A stretch of DNA of 64,000 nt from Sphingomonas_R arantia. GTDB taxonomy: Bacteria > Pseudomonadota > Alphaproteobacteria > Sphingomonadales > Sphingomonadaceae. The position numbers and the translations under genes were made by a program. Below, one piece after another: positions 24,990-33,380 of the stretch (its first letter is position 1; each line of letters opens with the position of its first letter). Location: positions 1,054,001-1,118,000 of the forward strand of contig NZ_JBHUGS010000001.1 of NCBI RefSeq assembly GCF_042682045.1. The letters are read 5' to 3'. A model generated the notes under the pieces. The model was not told where the DNA came from and searched no databases. It saw nothing but the letters and a program-made list of their open reading frames with translations.

Positions 24990-25469
24990 TCAGGCGTCGT
25001 TGCCCTGGTCGTCGGCCGCAGCCTTCTTGGCGCGCGGCTTGCGCTCCGGCTTGGCGGGGGCGGCGGCGGGCTCGACCTTCTTGCGGCCGAGACCGAAGCT
25101 GTGGGCGAGTTCGCGGCGACGCTCGCTATAGGCCTTCGCCGTCATCGGATAATCCGACGGCAGGTCGAAGCGTTCGCGATATTCGGCCGGCGTCATGCCG
25201 TTCTGCGCGAGATGACGCTTGAGCATGGTGTACGGCTTCCCGTCGATCATCGACAGGATGTGGTTCGGGTTGGACAGCGACTTGCGCGCCGACACGGCCG
25301 GTTCCGGCTTCCCGGCTGGTTCCGGCTCCTGCGGCTCGCCCAGACCCGCCATCGCTTCATATGTCGCGCGGATCAGGCCGGGGACTTCGGCGGTCGCGAC
25401 ATTATTGTTCGACACGTGGGCAGAAACGATATCGGCGACGAGGCCGAGGAGGTCTTCGTTGGCAGGCAT
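24990..25469 (-). CDS. mucR: Ros/MucR-family transcriptional regulator
   Basis: A 159-residue DNA-binding protein of the alphaproteobacterial Ros/MucR family. These regulators control exopolysaccharide, motility and symbiosis or virulence genes, often as H-NS-like silencers. The N-terminal part (LLGLVADIVSAHVSNN) is the oligomerisation region and KPYTMLKRHLAQNGMTPAEY is the DNA-binding core. The zinc-finger Cys position is Ser73 and the second His is replaced by Asn, so zinc may not be bound. The C-terminal tail is Lys/Ala-rich. ATG 25469 begins the conserved region. The upstream intergenic stretch is AT-rich. Confidence 0.9.
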   Translation of the reverse strand: MPANEDLLGLVADIVSAHVSNNNVATAEVPGLIRATYEAMAGLGEPQEPEPAGKPEPAVSARKSLSNPNHILSMIDGKPYTMLKRHLAQNGMTPAEYRERFDLPSDYPMTAKAYSERRRELAHSFGLGRKKVEPAAAPAKPERKPRAKKAAADDQGNDA

Positions 25470-25887
25470 GGAATAGAGTGTCCTTTGTATCAGAGCGAGA
25501 CGGCCGGTGGATTGCACGCGTTCCGAGCCTCGCAGTTGGTCACTTAGGGAGTTTGTATACACTATCCAAGTTAATGTTTCGATTTTTTATTGATTTTAGG
25601 TCGAACCTGCAATCCCGTCAGTAGATCTGAATTACCGATATGTCACATGCGTCTGTTGCGCGATGTTGCTGAACTGTTCTTGTCCGGACACGATCTGCCG
25701 CTTCGCCCTGCCGTCTCACGCAATCATTGGAAAATCTGCGTTTCGGCGTGGTCCCGCCACGGAAGAACGCAGAATTGCCTATAGTTAGACGCGGCATGGA
25801 CAAGCGGGATCGGGTTGCCGATGAAGGTGCCGAAACGGATTTCGGCGTCCGGGGCCGCCACGGGATCGGGATGGAAGCGATGACGAT
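25470..25887. other. Intergenic region between mucR and the symporter gene
   Basis: About 420 bases, noticeably AT-rich around 25550-25610 (TTTTTTATTGATTTTAGG). That patch is probably the mucR promoter region and perhaps a target for MucR itself, since the family prefers AT-rich DNA. Short frames on both strands have no ribosome binding site and no recognisable product. Confidence 0.5.
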
Positions 25888-27117
25888 ATGGCGATGACCG
25901 GGCGGATCGTGCTGGCGCTGGTGTCCGGCCTGGCGGTCGGTGCCGGGCTCGCGCATGTTGGAGTCGCGGGGCCGTTGGCGGTGGCGGAGCCGATCGGGCA
26001 GGCGTGGCTGGCGGGGCTGCAGATGACGCTGGTGCCGCTGGTCTTCGGCTTGCTGGTGACGGGGATCGCGTCGGCGGCGCTGTCGGTGCGTGCGGGCGGC
26101 GTCGCGGGGCGGGCGATCCTGCTGTTCGCGGTCGCGCTGCTCGCGTCGGCGACGTTCAGCGCGGTGGCTACGTCCGCGATCCTGGCGTGGTGGCCCGTGC
26201 CGGCGGGCGGGGCGGCGGCGTTGAGCGGCGCGGTGGCGAGCGGTGCGGCGATCCCGGCGGGGGCGGTCGAGCCGTCGGCGGCGTGGCTGGTCGGGTTCAT
26301 TCCGGTGAACCCGATCCGCGCGGCGGCGGACGGCGAGATGGTGGGCGTCGTGCTGTTCGCTTTGCTGTTCGGCTTTGCCGCGACGCGGATCGGGGAGGAG
26401 CGGCGCGCGGTACTGATCGCGTTCTTCGAGGCGATGGTCGATACGCTGCTGGTCGTGGTCGGCTGGGTCTTGTGGCTGGCGCCGGTCGGGGTGTTCGCGC
26501 TGGGGCTGGTTGCGGGATACCGGTCTGGACTGGCGAGTGCGGGCACGCTGCTGCATTATGTCATGGTCGTTTCTGCGGTGTGTCTCGCGCTGACTATGCT
26601 GATCTATCCGGTGGTCATGCTGTTCGGGCGGATCGGGGCGGGGCGGTTTGCGCGGGCGGCGGTGCCGGCGCAGGCGATCGCGTTCAGCACGCAATCGTCG
26701 ATCGCGGCGCTGCCCGCGATGATCGCGGCGTGCGACGGACCGCTGGCGGTCGTGGCGACGGTACGGAGTATCGTGCTGCCGCTGGCGATTTCGCTGTTCC
26801 GCGTGACGAGTCCGGCGGCGAACCTGGCCGTCGCGATCTACATCGCGCAATTGTACGGCGTGCCGTTGTCGCTGGGGACGCTGGCGGTGGGGGTGATGGT
26901 GGCGGCGCTGGTGAGCCTGGCGGCGGTCGGGTTGCCGGGGCAGATCACCTTTTTCACGACGATCGGGCCAATCTGCCTGGCGATGGGGTTGCCGGTCGGG
27001 TTGCTGCCGCTGTTGCTGGCGGTGGAGACGGTGCCGGACATCTTTCGCACGACGGGGAATGTGACCGCGGACATGGCGGCGGCGCGGGTGATCGGGCGGC
27101 GGCGGGAGGTTTCGTAG
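25888..27117 (+). CDS. Dicarboxylate/amino acid:cation symporter (DAACS family)
   Basis: A 409-residue inner-membrane glutamate/dicarboxylate symporter. About eight hydrophobic helices plus two re-entrant loops are visible. Signature elements are QMTLVPLVFGLLVTGI early, AFSTQSSIAALPA (the Ser-rich hairpin) and FRVTSPAANLAVAIYIAQ (the substrate-binding helix, here without the usual NMDG form). FFTTIGPICLAMGLP follows near the end. Substrate is likely a C4-dicarboxylate or acidic amino acid, but the altered binding helix leaves this open. It is convergent with dadA across a family A repeat. Confidence 0.88.
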   Translation: MAMTGRIVLALVSGLAVGAGLAHVGVAGPLAVAEPIGQAWLAGLQMTLVPLVFGLLVTGIASAALSVRAGGVAGRAILLFAVALLASATFSAVATSAILAWWPVPAGGAAALSGAVASGAAIPAGAVEPSAAWLVGFIPVNPIRAAADGEMVGVVLFALLFGFAATRIGEERRAVLIAFFEAMVDTLLVVVGWVLWLAPVGVFALGLVAGYRSGLASAGTLLHYVMVVSAVCLALTMLIYPVVMLFGRIGAGRFARAAVPAQAIAFSTQSSIAALPAMIAACDGPLAVVATVRSIVLPLAISLFRVTSPAANLAVAIYIAQLYGVPLSLGTLAVGVMVAALVSLAAVGLPGQITFFTTIGPICLAMGLPVGLLPLLLAVETVPDIFRTTGNVTADMAAARVIGRRREVS

Positions 27118-27121
27118 ACCT

Positions 27122-27172
27122 CCGGTTTGGTTCGAACTTTGCGCGGAGTTCTCGACAGGCTCGAACCAAACG
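27122..27172. repeat. Family A palindromic repeat, copy 4 (internally deleted)
   Basis: GGTTTGGTTCGAA runs straight into CTTTGCGCGGAGTTCTCG, so the left arm has lost about ten bases. The right arm CTCGACAGGCTCGAACC is intact. It lies between convergent genes. Confidence 0.85.
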
Positions 27173-27190
27173 GCGTGGGTGGGTTGTAGT

Positions 27191-28465
27191 TTACGCGTTC
27201 ACCGGACTGTAGCGCGCATAGGACAGGTCGCTGTAGTCGATGTCGGGCGTCTTGCCGGTGATGAGGTCCGCGATGAGCCGGCCGGAGCCGCAGGCCATGG
27301 TCCAGCCGAGCGTGCCGTGGCCGCAGTTGAGCCAGAGGTTCGCGATCGGCGACGCGCCGACGATTGGTGGGCCGTCGGGCGTGGCGGGGCGCAGGCCGGT
27401 CCAATATTGGACGGCGTCGAGATCGGCGGCGCGCGGGAAGAGGTCGGTCAGGCTGAGGCGCAGGACCTCGGTCCGCTTCGACGGGAGGCGCGTGTCGAAG
27501 CCCGCGAGTTCGGCGGTGCCGCCGACGCGGACGCGGCCGCCCAGGCGGGTGATGCCGATCTTGTAGGTTTCGTCCATGACGGTCGACAGCGGCGCGCCGG
27601 TGGGGTCGGCGACGGGGGCGGTGAGCGAATAGCCCTTGAGCGGATAGACCGGCAGGTCGAGCCCAAGCGGGCGGGCGATGTCGGCGGAATAGCTGCCGAG
27701 TGCAAGGACGACCTCGTCCGCGCGGTAGGTCTGGCCGCCGGCGAGGACATGGTCGACGCGGCCGTCCTTTGCGACGATCGAGTCGATGTTGGTGTCGTGG
27801 ACGAAGGTGACGCCGGCCTCGGCCGCCATGCGCGCCAGTTCGCGGGTGAAGAGATGCGCGTCGCCGGTCTCGTCACCGGGGAGCAGCAGGCCGCCCGCGA
27901 TCGGCGCGGTGGCCGCGGCGAGGCCGGGTTCCTGCGCGAGCACAGCGGCGCGATCGAGCATGCGATGTTCGACACCGAGTTCGCGCAGGACGGTGACGTC
28001 CTTGATGGCGGCGTCGACCTGCTTCTGGGTGCGGAACAGCTGGAGCGTGCCGCCTTCGCCGTGATCGTAGGCGATGTTGGTTTCGGCGCGGAGCAGGCGC
28101 AACATGTCTCGGCTGTAGGTGGCGAGCCGCATCATGCGCGACTTGCCGGTGGCGTAGGCCTCCGCCGTGCAGGCTGCGTTGAAGCGGATGAGCCAGGCGA
28201 ACAGCGCGCGGTCCATGCGCGGTTGGACCTTGAGCGGGCCATGCTTCATCGCGAGCCAGCGGAGTGCTTTCACCTGCATGCCCGGGCCGGCCCAGGGGGC
28301 GGAATAGCCGGGCGAAACCTGGCCGGCGTTGGCGAAGCTGGTCTCCATGCCGACGCCCTCGCGTCGTTCGATCAGCGTGACCGCGCAACCGGCCTGCGCG
28401 CAGTACCAGGCGGTCGCGACGCCGACCACGCCGCCGCCGAGGACGAGGACCGAGCGGCCGGTCAT
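27191..28465 (-). CDS. dadA: D-amino acid dehydrogenase (DadA family)
   Basis: A 424-residue FAD-dependent oxidoreductase of the DAO family. The N-terminal dinucleotide-binding motif is VLGGGVVGVATAWY, followed by the DadA-typical ETSFANAGQVSPGYSAPWAGPG. PLKGYSLTAP and GLRPATPDGPPIVG mark the substrate domain, and GHGTLGWTMACGSG the C-terminal FAD contact. The enzyme deaminates D-amino acids to 2-oxo acids and feeds electrons to the respiratory chain from the inner membrane. ATG 28465 is used because the upstream in-frame codon is only TTG with no binding site. Confidence 0.93.
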   Translation of the reverse strand: MTGRSVLVLGGGVVGVATAWYCAQAGCAVTLIERREGVGMETSFANAGQVSPGYSAPWAGPGMQVKALRWLAMKHGPLKVQPRMDRALFAWLIRFNAACTAEAYATGKSRMMRLATYSRDMLRLLRAETNIAYDHGEGGTLQLFRTQKQVDAAIKDVTVLRELGVEHRMLDRAAVLAQEPGLAAATAPIAGGLLLPGDETGDAHLFTRELARMAAEAGVTFVHDTNIDSIVAKDGRVDHVLAGGQTYRADEVVLALGSYSADIARPLGLDLPVYPLKGYSLTAPVADPTGAPLSTVMDETYKIGITRLGGRVRVGGTAELAGFDTRLPSKRTEVLRLSLTDLFPRAADLDAVQYWTGLRPATPDGPPIVGASPIANLWLNCGHGTLGWTMACGSGRLIADLITGKTPDIDYSDLSYARYSPVNA

Positions 28466-28598
28466 GCGCTTGGACCCATGAAGGTCGGGCAATAGAGGCG
28501 CGCTTCGGGTTGGATCACGGCAGGTCGGCTTTCGCAGGATAGTGGCATCGGAGACTAAATCCGTGGTGATCCGTCATGGTTCCGGTTGGGCGGCGCCG

Positions 28599-30638
28599 TC
28601 AACCGCCCGGTTTCAGGTGGCGGTCGAGGAAGTCGATCGTGGCCTCGTAGGCGCGGACCCAGCTGTCGTGGCGGATGAAGGAGTGGCGTTCGTCGGGGAG
28701 GAGCATGTCCTCGTAGGGGATGCCGCGCGCCTTGAGCATGGCGGCGAGCAGGAAGGATTGCGAGACGGCGACGTTGCGGTCGTCGTCGCCGTGGATCAGC
28801 AGGACGGGGGCGCGCCAGCTGTCGATCGAAGAGACGGGCGAGGATTGCCATTGCAGCAGGCGGGCGGCGTCCTGCGCGGCGGGGGTCAGGCCGGGGCTGG
28901 GCGCGCGGGTGAGATCGTGGACGCCGTGGAGGTCGACGCCGGTCGCGAACAGCGCGCTGTCGCGGGCGAGGCCGAGCGCGGTGAGGTACCCGCCCCAGCT
29001 GCCGCCCCAGAGCGCGATGCGGCGCGGGTCGACATCGGCGCGGGCGGCGAGGAAGGTGCCCGCGGCCCGAACGTCGCGATACTCGCTGGCGCCGTCGCGG
29101 CCGGTGCCGGGCGCATCGCGGAAGGCGAGGCCGTAGCCGGTGCCGCCGCGATAGTTGACGACGAGCACGTCATAGCCCTTCGCCACCATCGTCTGGTTGA
29201 GGATCCAGGCGTTGGAATAATAGCGCGAGGGGTGGAAGCCGAGCAGCATCTGACGCCGCGGGCCGCCGTGGAGGAAGATCAGTGCCGGGCGGCGGCCGGT
29301 GCCCGGGGCGCGGAAGTAGAGCGCGTGGACGGGGGCGCCATCGTCCGCGCGGAATTGCACGACCTTCGGGACCACGTAGCGGGCGGCGGGGGTGGCATCC
29401 TGTGCGCTCAGTGGGCTGGTGGTGCCGGCCTTGTTCACGAGCGCGACATAGGCCGGGTGGGTGGCGTCCGCGGCGATCGTCGCGACCGCGTCGCCGGCAA
29501 GTGCCGGGTAGGCGACGATCGCCGGGCCGGTGGCGATCGGTCTCGCGGTGCCGCCCGCGATGGGGCGACGCCAGACGCGGCGGCGTTCGAGGTCGCCGGC
29601 GTTGGCGGTGTAGAGCAGATCGCGTTTCGCGCGGTCGATCTGGAAATCCTCGACTTCGAAGTCGCCCGTCGTCAGCGCGCGCGGTGCGCCGCCGGTGGCG
29701 GGGACGGCGTAGACCTGCATCCAGCCGGTGCGTTCCCACGGGAAGATCAGGTCGCCGGTCGCCGCCCAGTAGAGGTTGCGGCCGCGCGTTCCGCCGTAGC
29801 GGTTGCCGGGACCGGACGGGGCGGCCCAGACCTGACGCGCGGTGAAATCGCGCAGGTCGACGACGCGGATCGACCAATAGGGGCCGCTGGCGACCGGGGC
29901 GGCGGCGGGTGGCGGGGTAAAGCGGATGAACGCGACGCGGGTGCCGTCGGGCGAGAAGACCGGTTCGACATCGTAGCCGAGCGCGGGATCGAGGTAGCGC
30001 ATCGTCTTGCTGGGCACGTCGAACAAGGCGGTGACGGCGTGGCCGCTGCGATCGTTCTGGAACAGCAGGCGGGTGCCGTCGGGCGACCAGGCGAGCGGGC
30101 CGGCGCTGCCGTCGAACGTGGCGAGCTTGACCGGATCGCCGCCGGCGACGGGTGCGATCCAGAGCGTGCCGTCCGCGGTCCAGGCGACGCGGTCGGCGGT
30201 GGGGGAGAAGGCGGGGGCGTGTCCGGTGCCGAGGACGCGTTCGGTGCCGTCCGCGATGGTGCGGAGGTGGACCTCCTGCCGCGGCGGGGTGGCGAGATGT
30301 CCGGGATTGGGTGCGGCGGCGTCGGGATATTCAGGATCGCCACCGCGGACATAGACGATGTGGCTGCCGTCCGGATCGAAGGCGAGGTCGTAGAGGTCGA
30401 GGCCGTCATCCTGCGTGTAGGTGGTCAGCGCGCGGCCGGGGGTGCCGACGTCCGCGAGCCAGAGATTACGGACGCCGGCGCGGTTCTCGACCCAGGCGAA
30501 GCGCCGGCGGTTGGCCGCGCCGACCAGGTTGTTGGCGGTCGGCATCGCAAGCGCGCGGGCGATCGTGCTGGGTGGTGGTGCCGCCGGGGCGGCGATGGGG
30601 GTGAGCAGCGCGAGCAGCAGCAGGACGGTGGGGCGCAA
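28599..30638 (-). CDS. Secreted S9 family prolyl oligopeptidase-like peptidase
   Basis: A 679-residue exported peptidase with a signal peptide ending at APAAP (residues 1-20), beta-propeller repeats with DPDG/SPDG turns, and a C-terminal alpha/beta hydrolase domain from about residue 430. The nucleophile is in GGSWGGY, the acid in GDDDRNV and the base in DERHSF. The start codon is TTG with GGAGA six bases upstream; no better ATG is available. It lacks the DPP-IV double-Glu motif seen in the peptidase at 8541, so it is more likely an oligopeptidase or acylaminoacyl peptidase. Confidence 0.9.
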   Translation of the reverse strand: MRPTVLLLLALLTPIAAPAAPPPSTIARALAMPTANNLVGAANRRRFAWVENRAGVRNLWLADVGTPGRALTTYTQDDGLDLYDLAFDPDGSHIVYVRGGDPEYPDAAAPNPGHLATPPRQEVHLRTIADGTERVLGTGHAPAFSPTADRVAWTADGTLWIAPVAGGDPVKLATFDGSAGPLAWSPDGTRLLFQNDRSGHAVTALFDVPSKTMRYLDPALGYDVEPVFSPDGTRVAFIRFTPPPAAAPVASGPYWSIRVVDLRDFTARQVWAAPSGPGNRYGGTRGRNLYWAATGDLIFPWERTGWMQVYAVPATGGAPRALTTGDFEVEDFQIDRAKRDLLYTANAGDLERRRVWRRPIAGGTARPIATGPAIVAYPALAGDAVATIAADATHPAYVALVNKAGTTSPLSAQDATPAARYVVPKVVQFRADDGAPVHALYFRAPGTGRRPALIFLHGGPRRQMLLGFHPSRYYSNAWILNQTMVAKGYDVLVVNYRGGTGYGLAFRDAPGTGRDGASEYRDVRAAGTFLAARADVDPRRIALWGGSWGGYLTALGLARDSALFATGVDLHGVHDLTRAPSPGLTPAAQDAARLLQWQSSPVSSIDSWRAPVLLIHGDDDRNVAVSQSFLLAAMLKARGIPYEDMLLPDERHSFIRHDSWVRAYEATIDFLDRHLKPGG

Positions 30639-30719
30639 GGCTGGTCTCCGGGCGATCGTGTCGTACCGGAGACTAGGGGTTGAGCGCGGTGCGGCAAGGC
30701 GGTTTTGCGCCTTCGCTTA

Positions 30720-31730
30720 TCAGCGGCCGAGGATGTCGCGGTAGAGCGCGAGATAGGCGTCGGCCATGTGATCGATCGTGAAGCGGTCGGCGATCGACTG
30801 GCGGCAGGCGGCGCGGTCAATTTCGGCGATGCGCGGGATGGCGGCGATCGCCTCGTCGAGGCTGTCGACCAGGAAGCCGGTGACGCCGTGGTCGATGATC
30901 TCCGCCATCGATCCGCGGCGGGTGGCGATGACGGGGGTGCCGCAGGCGAGCGCCTCGACCACCGACAGGCCGAACGGTTCGTCGAAATTGATGAGGTGGA
31001 GGAGCGCGTAGGCGGCCCCGAGCGTGTCGGTGCGCAGCTTGCCGCCGATCGCGCCGAGGTAGCTGACGCGGTCGCCGTCGATGTGGGGGGCGACGTCGCG
31101 TTCGTGATAGCCCTCGTCCTGGACGATGCCGGCCATGATCAGCCGGCGGCCGGTGGCGCGGGCGGCGGTAATCGCTTCGGCGGCGCCCTTGTCGGGGTGG
31201 ATGCGACCGAAGAAGAGGAGGTCTTCGCTGCCGTTCGGGTCGAACGGGAAGTCGTCGATCGGGATGCCGTGGTGGATGGTGGCGGCGTAGGGCAGGTCGG
31301 GGTGGCGGTCCGCTGCGCTGATCGCGATATAGGCGACGCGGTCCTGATATTCGCGGTAGGCCGGCAGGATACGGTCGGATCCGAAGCCGTGGATGGTGGT
31401 GACGACGGGCGTGTCGACCAGCCGCGAGAAGGCGAGCGGCATGAAGTCGGCCTGATTGTGGATAATGTCGAACTCGGCCGCGCGTTCGAAGACATGGGCG
31501 ATGTGGAGCGCCTCCCACACCTTTGCGTCGATCGTCGGATCCTCGGAATAGGCGCGCGGGACGACGCCGGCGAGCGTGCCGGCGGTGATCGAATCCTGCG
31601 TGGCGAAGAGCGTGACGTCGACGCCGCGCGCGACGAGCGCCTCGGTCAGGAGCGAGGTGACCAGTTCCCACGGGCCGTAGTGGCGCGGCGGGGTGCGCCA
31701 GGAGATGGGGGCGAGCATGGCGATGCGCAT
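30720..31730 (-). CDS. Glycosyltransferase family 4 protein
   Basis: A 336-residue GT-B glycosyltransferase. The N-terminal acceptor domain opens MRIAMLAPISWRTPPRHYGP. The C-terminal Rossmann half carries LLFFGRIHPDKG and the retaining GT4 motif EPFGLSVVEALACGTPVIA with its two Glu residues. It would transfer a nucleotide-activated sugar to an unknown acceptor. It is the last gene of a minus-strand run with the GH13 and GH130 enzymes, which suggests a shared role in making or remodelling a storage or compatible-solute glucan. The acceptor cannot be deduced. Confidence 0.9.
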   Translation of the reverse strand: MRIAMLAPISWRTPPRHYGPWELVTSLLTEALVARGVDVTLFATQDSITAGTLAGVVPRAYSEDPTIDAKVWEALHIAHVFERAAEFDIIHNQADFMPLAFSRLVDTPVVTTIHGFGSDRILPAYREYQDRVAYIAISAADRHPDLPYAATIHHGIPIDDFPFDPNGSEDLLFFGRIHPDKGAAEAITAARATGRRLIMAGIVQDEGYHERDVAPHIDGDRVSYLGAIGGKLRTDTLGAAYALLHLINFDEPFGLSVVEALACGTPVIATRRGSMAEIIDHGVTGFLVDSLDEAIAAIPRIAEIDRAACRQSIADRFTIDHMADAYLALYRDILGR

Positions 31731-31757
31731 TTTTGGGTGGGCCTTTGGTGAGCGGTG

Positions 31758-31823
31758 TGTTCCCCGGCGTAGGCCGGGGCCTTGGTGAAGCGGTGGCGTC
31801 TAGGCCCCGGCCTGCGCCGGGGA
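31758..31823. repeat. Family D-like double palindrome, copy 3
   Basis: TTCCCCGGCGTAGGCCGGGG and CCCCGGCCTGCGCCGGGGAA are inverted copies of one another about 25 bases apart. Each also folds on itself. The right copy provides the last codons and the TAG stop of the GH13 gene. Confidence 0.85.
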
Positions 31824-33380
31824 ACTGGACCGCAACAGAATTCGGCCTTCGTTTGGGTTTAGTGGCGCGGTGACAACAGATGGCGAGACAGTGGAAACGA
31901 GCAGGTGCCATTCGCCATCTAGGGGCGGACCATTAGCGATCTGATCGGTCAGATTGAGGATGACAAGAATGTCGTCGCCCCGCTTGTATGACAGTATGGC
32001 GTCGTCGGCATCCAGCAAAGTCAGTGCCGCATCTGCGGGTATCCAGGCACGACGCAGCGCAAGTAGAAACCGGTAGAGGCCCAGCATTGAATGGGTATCC
32101 CCCGCCTGCGTCGCGACGTTGCGGGTGGCGTGGTCGGGGTTGAGCGGGAGCCAGGGGGTGGCGGTGGTGAAGCCTGCGCCTTCGCTCGCGTCCCATGGCA
32201 TGGGGGTGCGGACAGGGTCGCGGCCGAGGCCGATGCCCGGTTCGCGGAGTTCGCGGGGGTCCTGGACGAGTTCGGCGGGGATCGCGACGTCTTCGAGGCC
32301 GAGTTCGTCGCCATAGTAGAGCGTCGGCGTGCCGCGGAGGGTGAGGAGGAGCATGGCGGCGACGCGCGCTTGCGCCTGGCCGCGCTTGGTGGCGACGCGG
32401 GGGCGGTCGTGGTTGCCGAGGACCCAGTTGGGCCAGGCCCCGGGGGGGAGGGCGGCCTCGTACTCCGCGATGATGCGGTGGAGGGTGGGGGCGTCCCAGG
32501 CGGCATCGATCAGCTGGAAGTTGAAGGGGAGCTGGACCTCCGGGCGCTCTGGCGTGCCGTAATAGGCCATGAGGTCGGGGACGGGCAGGTAGATCTCGCC
32601 GATCAGGACGCGGTCCGAATATTCGTCGGCGACCGCGCGCATCTCGGCGGCGATGGCGTGGACCTCGGGCTGGTCGGTGCTGTTGGTTTGCAGCACGCGG
32701 TGCATTTCGCCCATGCCGGGGCGATAGTCCGGGTTGGGTGGATTATCGGGAAAGCCGGCGGCCTTCACCATGTGCCACAGGACATCGATGCGGAAGCCGT
32801 CGACGCCGCGGTCGAACCAGAAGCGCATCGCGGCGTACATCGCGGCGCGCAGATCCGGGTTGCGCCAGTTGAGGTCGGGCTGTTCGGCCAGGAAGGCATG
32901 TTCGTAATATTGGCCGGTGCGGTCGTCGTAGGTCCAGGTGGAACCGCCGAAATCGCTGATCCAGTTGTTGGGCGGGCCGCCGTCGGGCGCGGGATCGGCC
33001 CAGAGATACCAGTTGCGTTTCGGGTTGGTGCGGCTCGACCGGCTTTCCACGAACCAGGGGTGCCGGTCCGAACTGTGGTTGGGGACGAAATCGAGCAGCA
33101 GTTTCAGGCCGCGGGCGTGGGCGGCGGCGACGAGCGCGTCGAAGTCCGCCAGCGTGCCGAAGCGTATATCGATGCCGGTATAGTCGGCGACGTCGTAGCC
33201 GAAATCGGCCATCGGCGAGGGGAAGATCGGTGAGATCCAGACCGCGTCGATGCCGAGTGCGAGGAAGTGATCAAGCCGGGCGCGAATGCCGTTGAGGTCG
33301 CCGATGCCGTCCCCGTCGCTGTCCTGGAACGAGCGCGGATAGACCTGGTAGAGGACCGCGGACTTCCACCAGTCGGTCAT
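31800..33380 (-). CDS. GH13 alpha-glucosidase / alpha-amylase family enzyme
   Basis: A 526-residue GH13 enzyme without a signal peptide, so cytosolic. The barrel opens WWKSAVLYQVYPRSFQDSDG. Catalytic residues are Asp199 in DGFRIDV, Glu262 in GEIY and Asp325 in LGNHDRPR, with DFVPNH as region I. The sequence resembles oligo-1,6-glucosidase/alpha-glucosidase subfamilies. Its ATG overlaps the stop of the upstream GH130 gene by 4 bases, so the two are co-translated. The last eight residues (SSPAQAGA) and the stop are encoded by an intergenic repeat, implying a replaced C-terminus. Confidence 0.92.
   Translation of the reverse strand: MTDWWKSAVLYQVYPRSFQDSDGDGIGDLNGIRARLDHFLALGIDAVWISPIFPSPMADFGYDVADYTGIDIRFGTLADFDALVAAAHARGLKLLLDFVPNHSSDRHPWFVESRSSRTNPKRNWYLWADPAPDGGPPNNWISDFGGSTWTYDDRTGQYYEHAFLAEQPDLNWRNPDLRAAMYAAMRFWFDRGVDGFRIDVLWHMVKAAGFPDNPPNPDYRPGMGEMHRVLQTNSTDQPEVHAIAAEMRAVADEYSDRVLIGEIYLPVPDLMAYYGTPERPEVQLPFNFQLIDAAWDAPTLHRIIAEYEAALPPGAWPNWVLGNHDRPRVATKRGQAQARVAAMLLLTLRGTPTLYYGDELGLEDVAIPAELVQDPRELREPGIGLGRDPVRTPMPWDASEGAGFTTATPWLPLNPDHATRNVATQAGDTHSMLGLYRFLLALRRAWIPADAALTLLDADDAILSYKRGDDILVILNLTDQIANGPPLDGEWHLLVSTVSPSVVTAPLNPNEGRILLRSSSPAQAGA

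Noticed and set aside
25590..25784. A 64-codon plus-strand frame in the mucR-symporter intergenic region
   Set aside because: No ribosome binding site, no recognisable domain and mixed codon use. Treated as noncoding.
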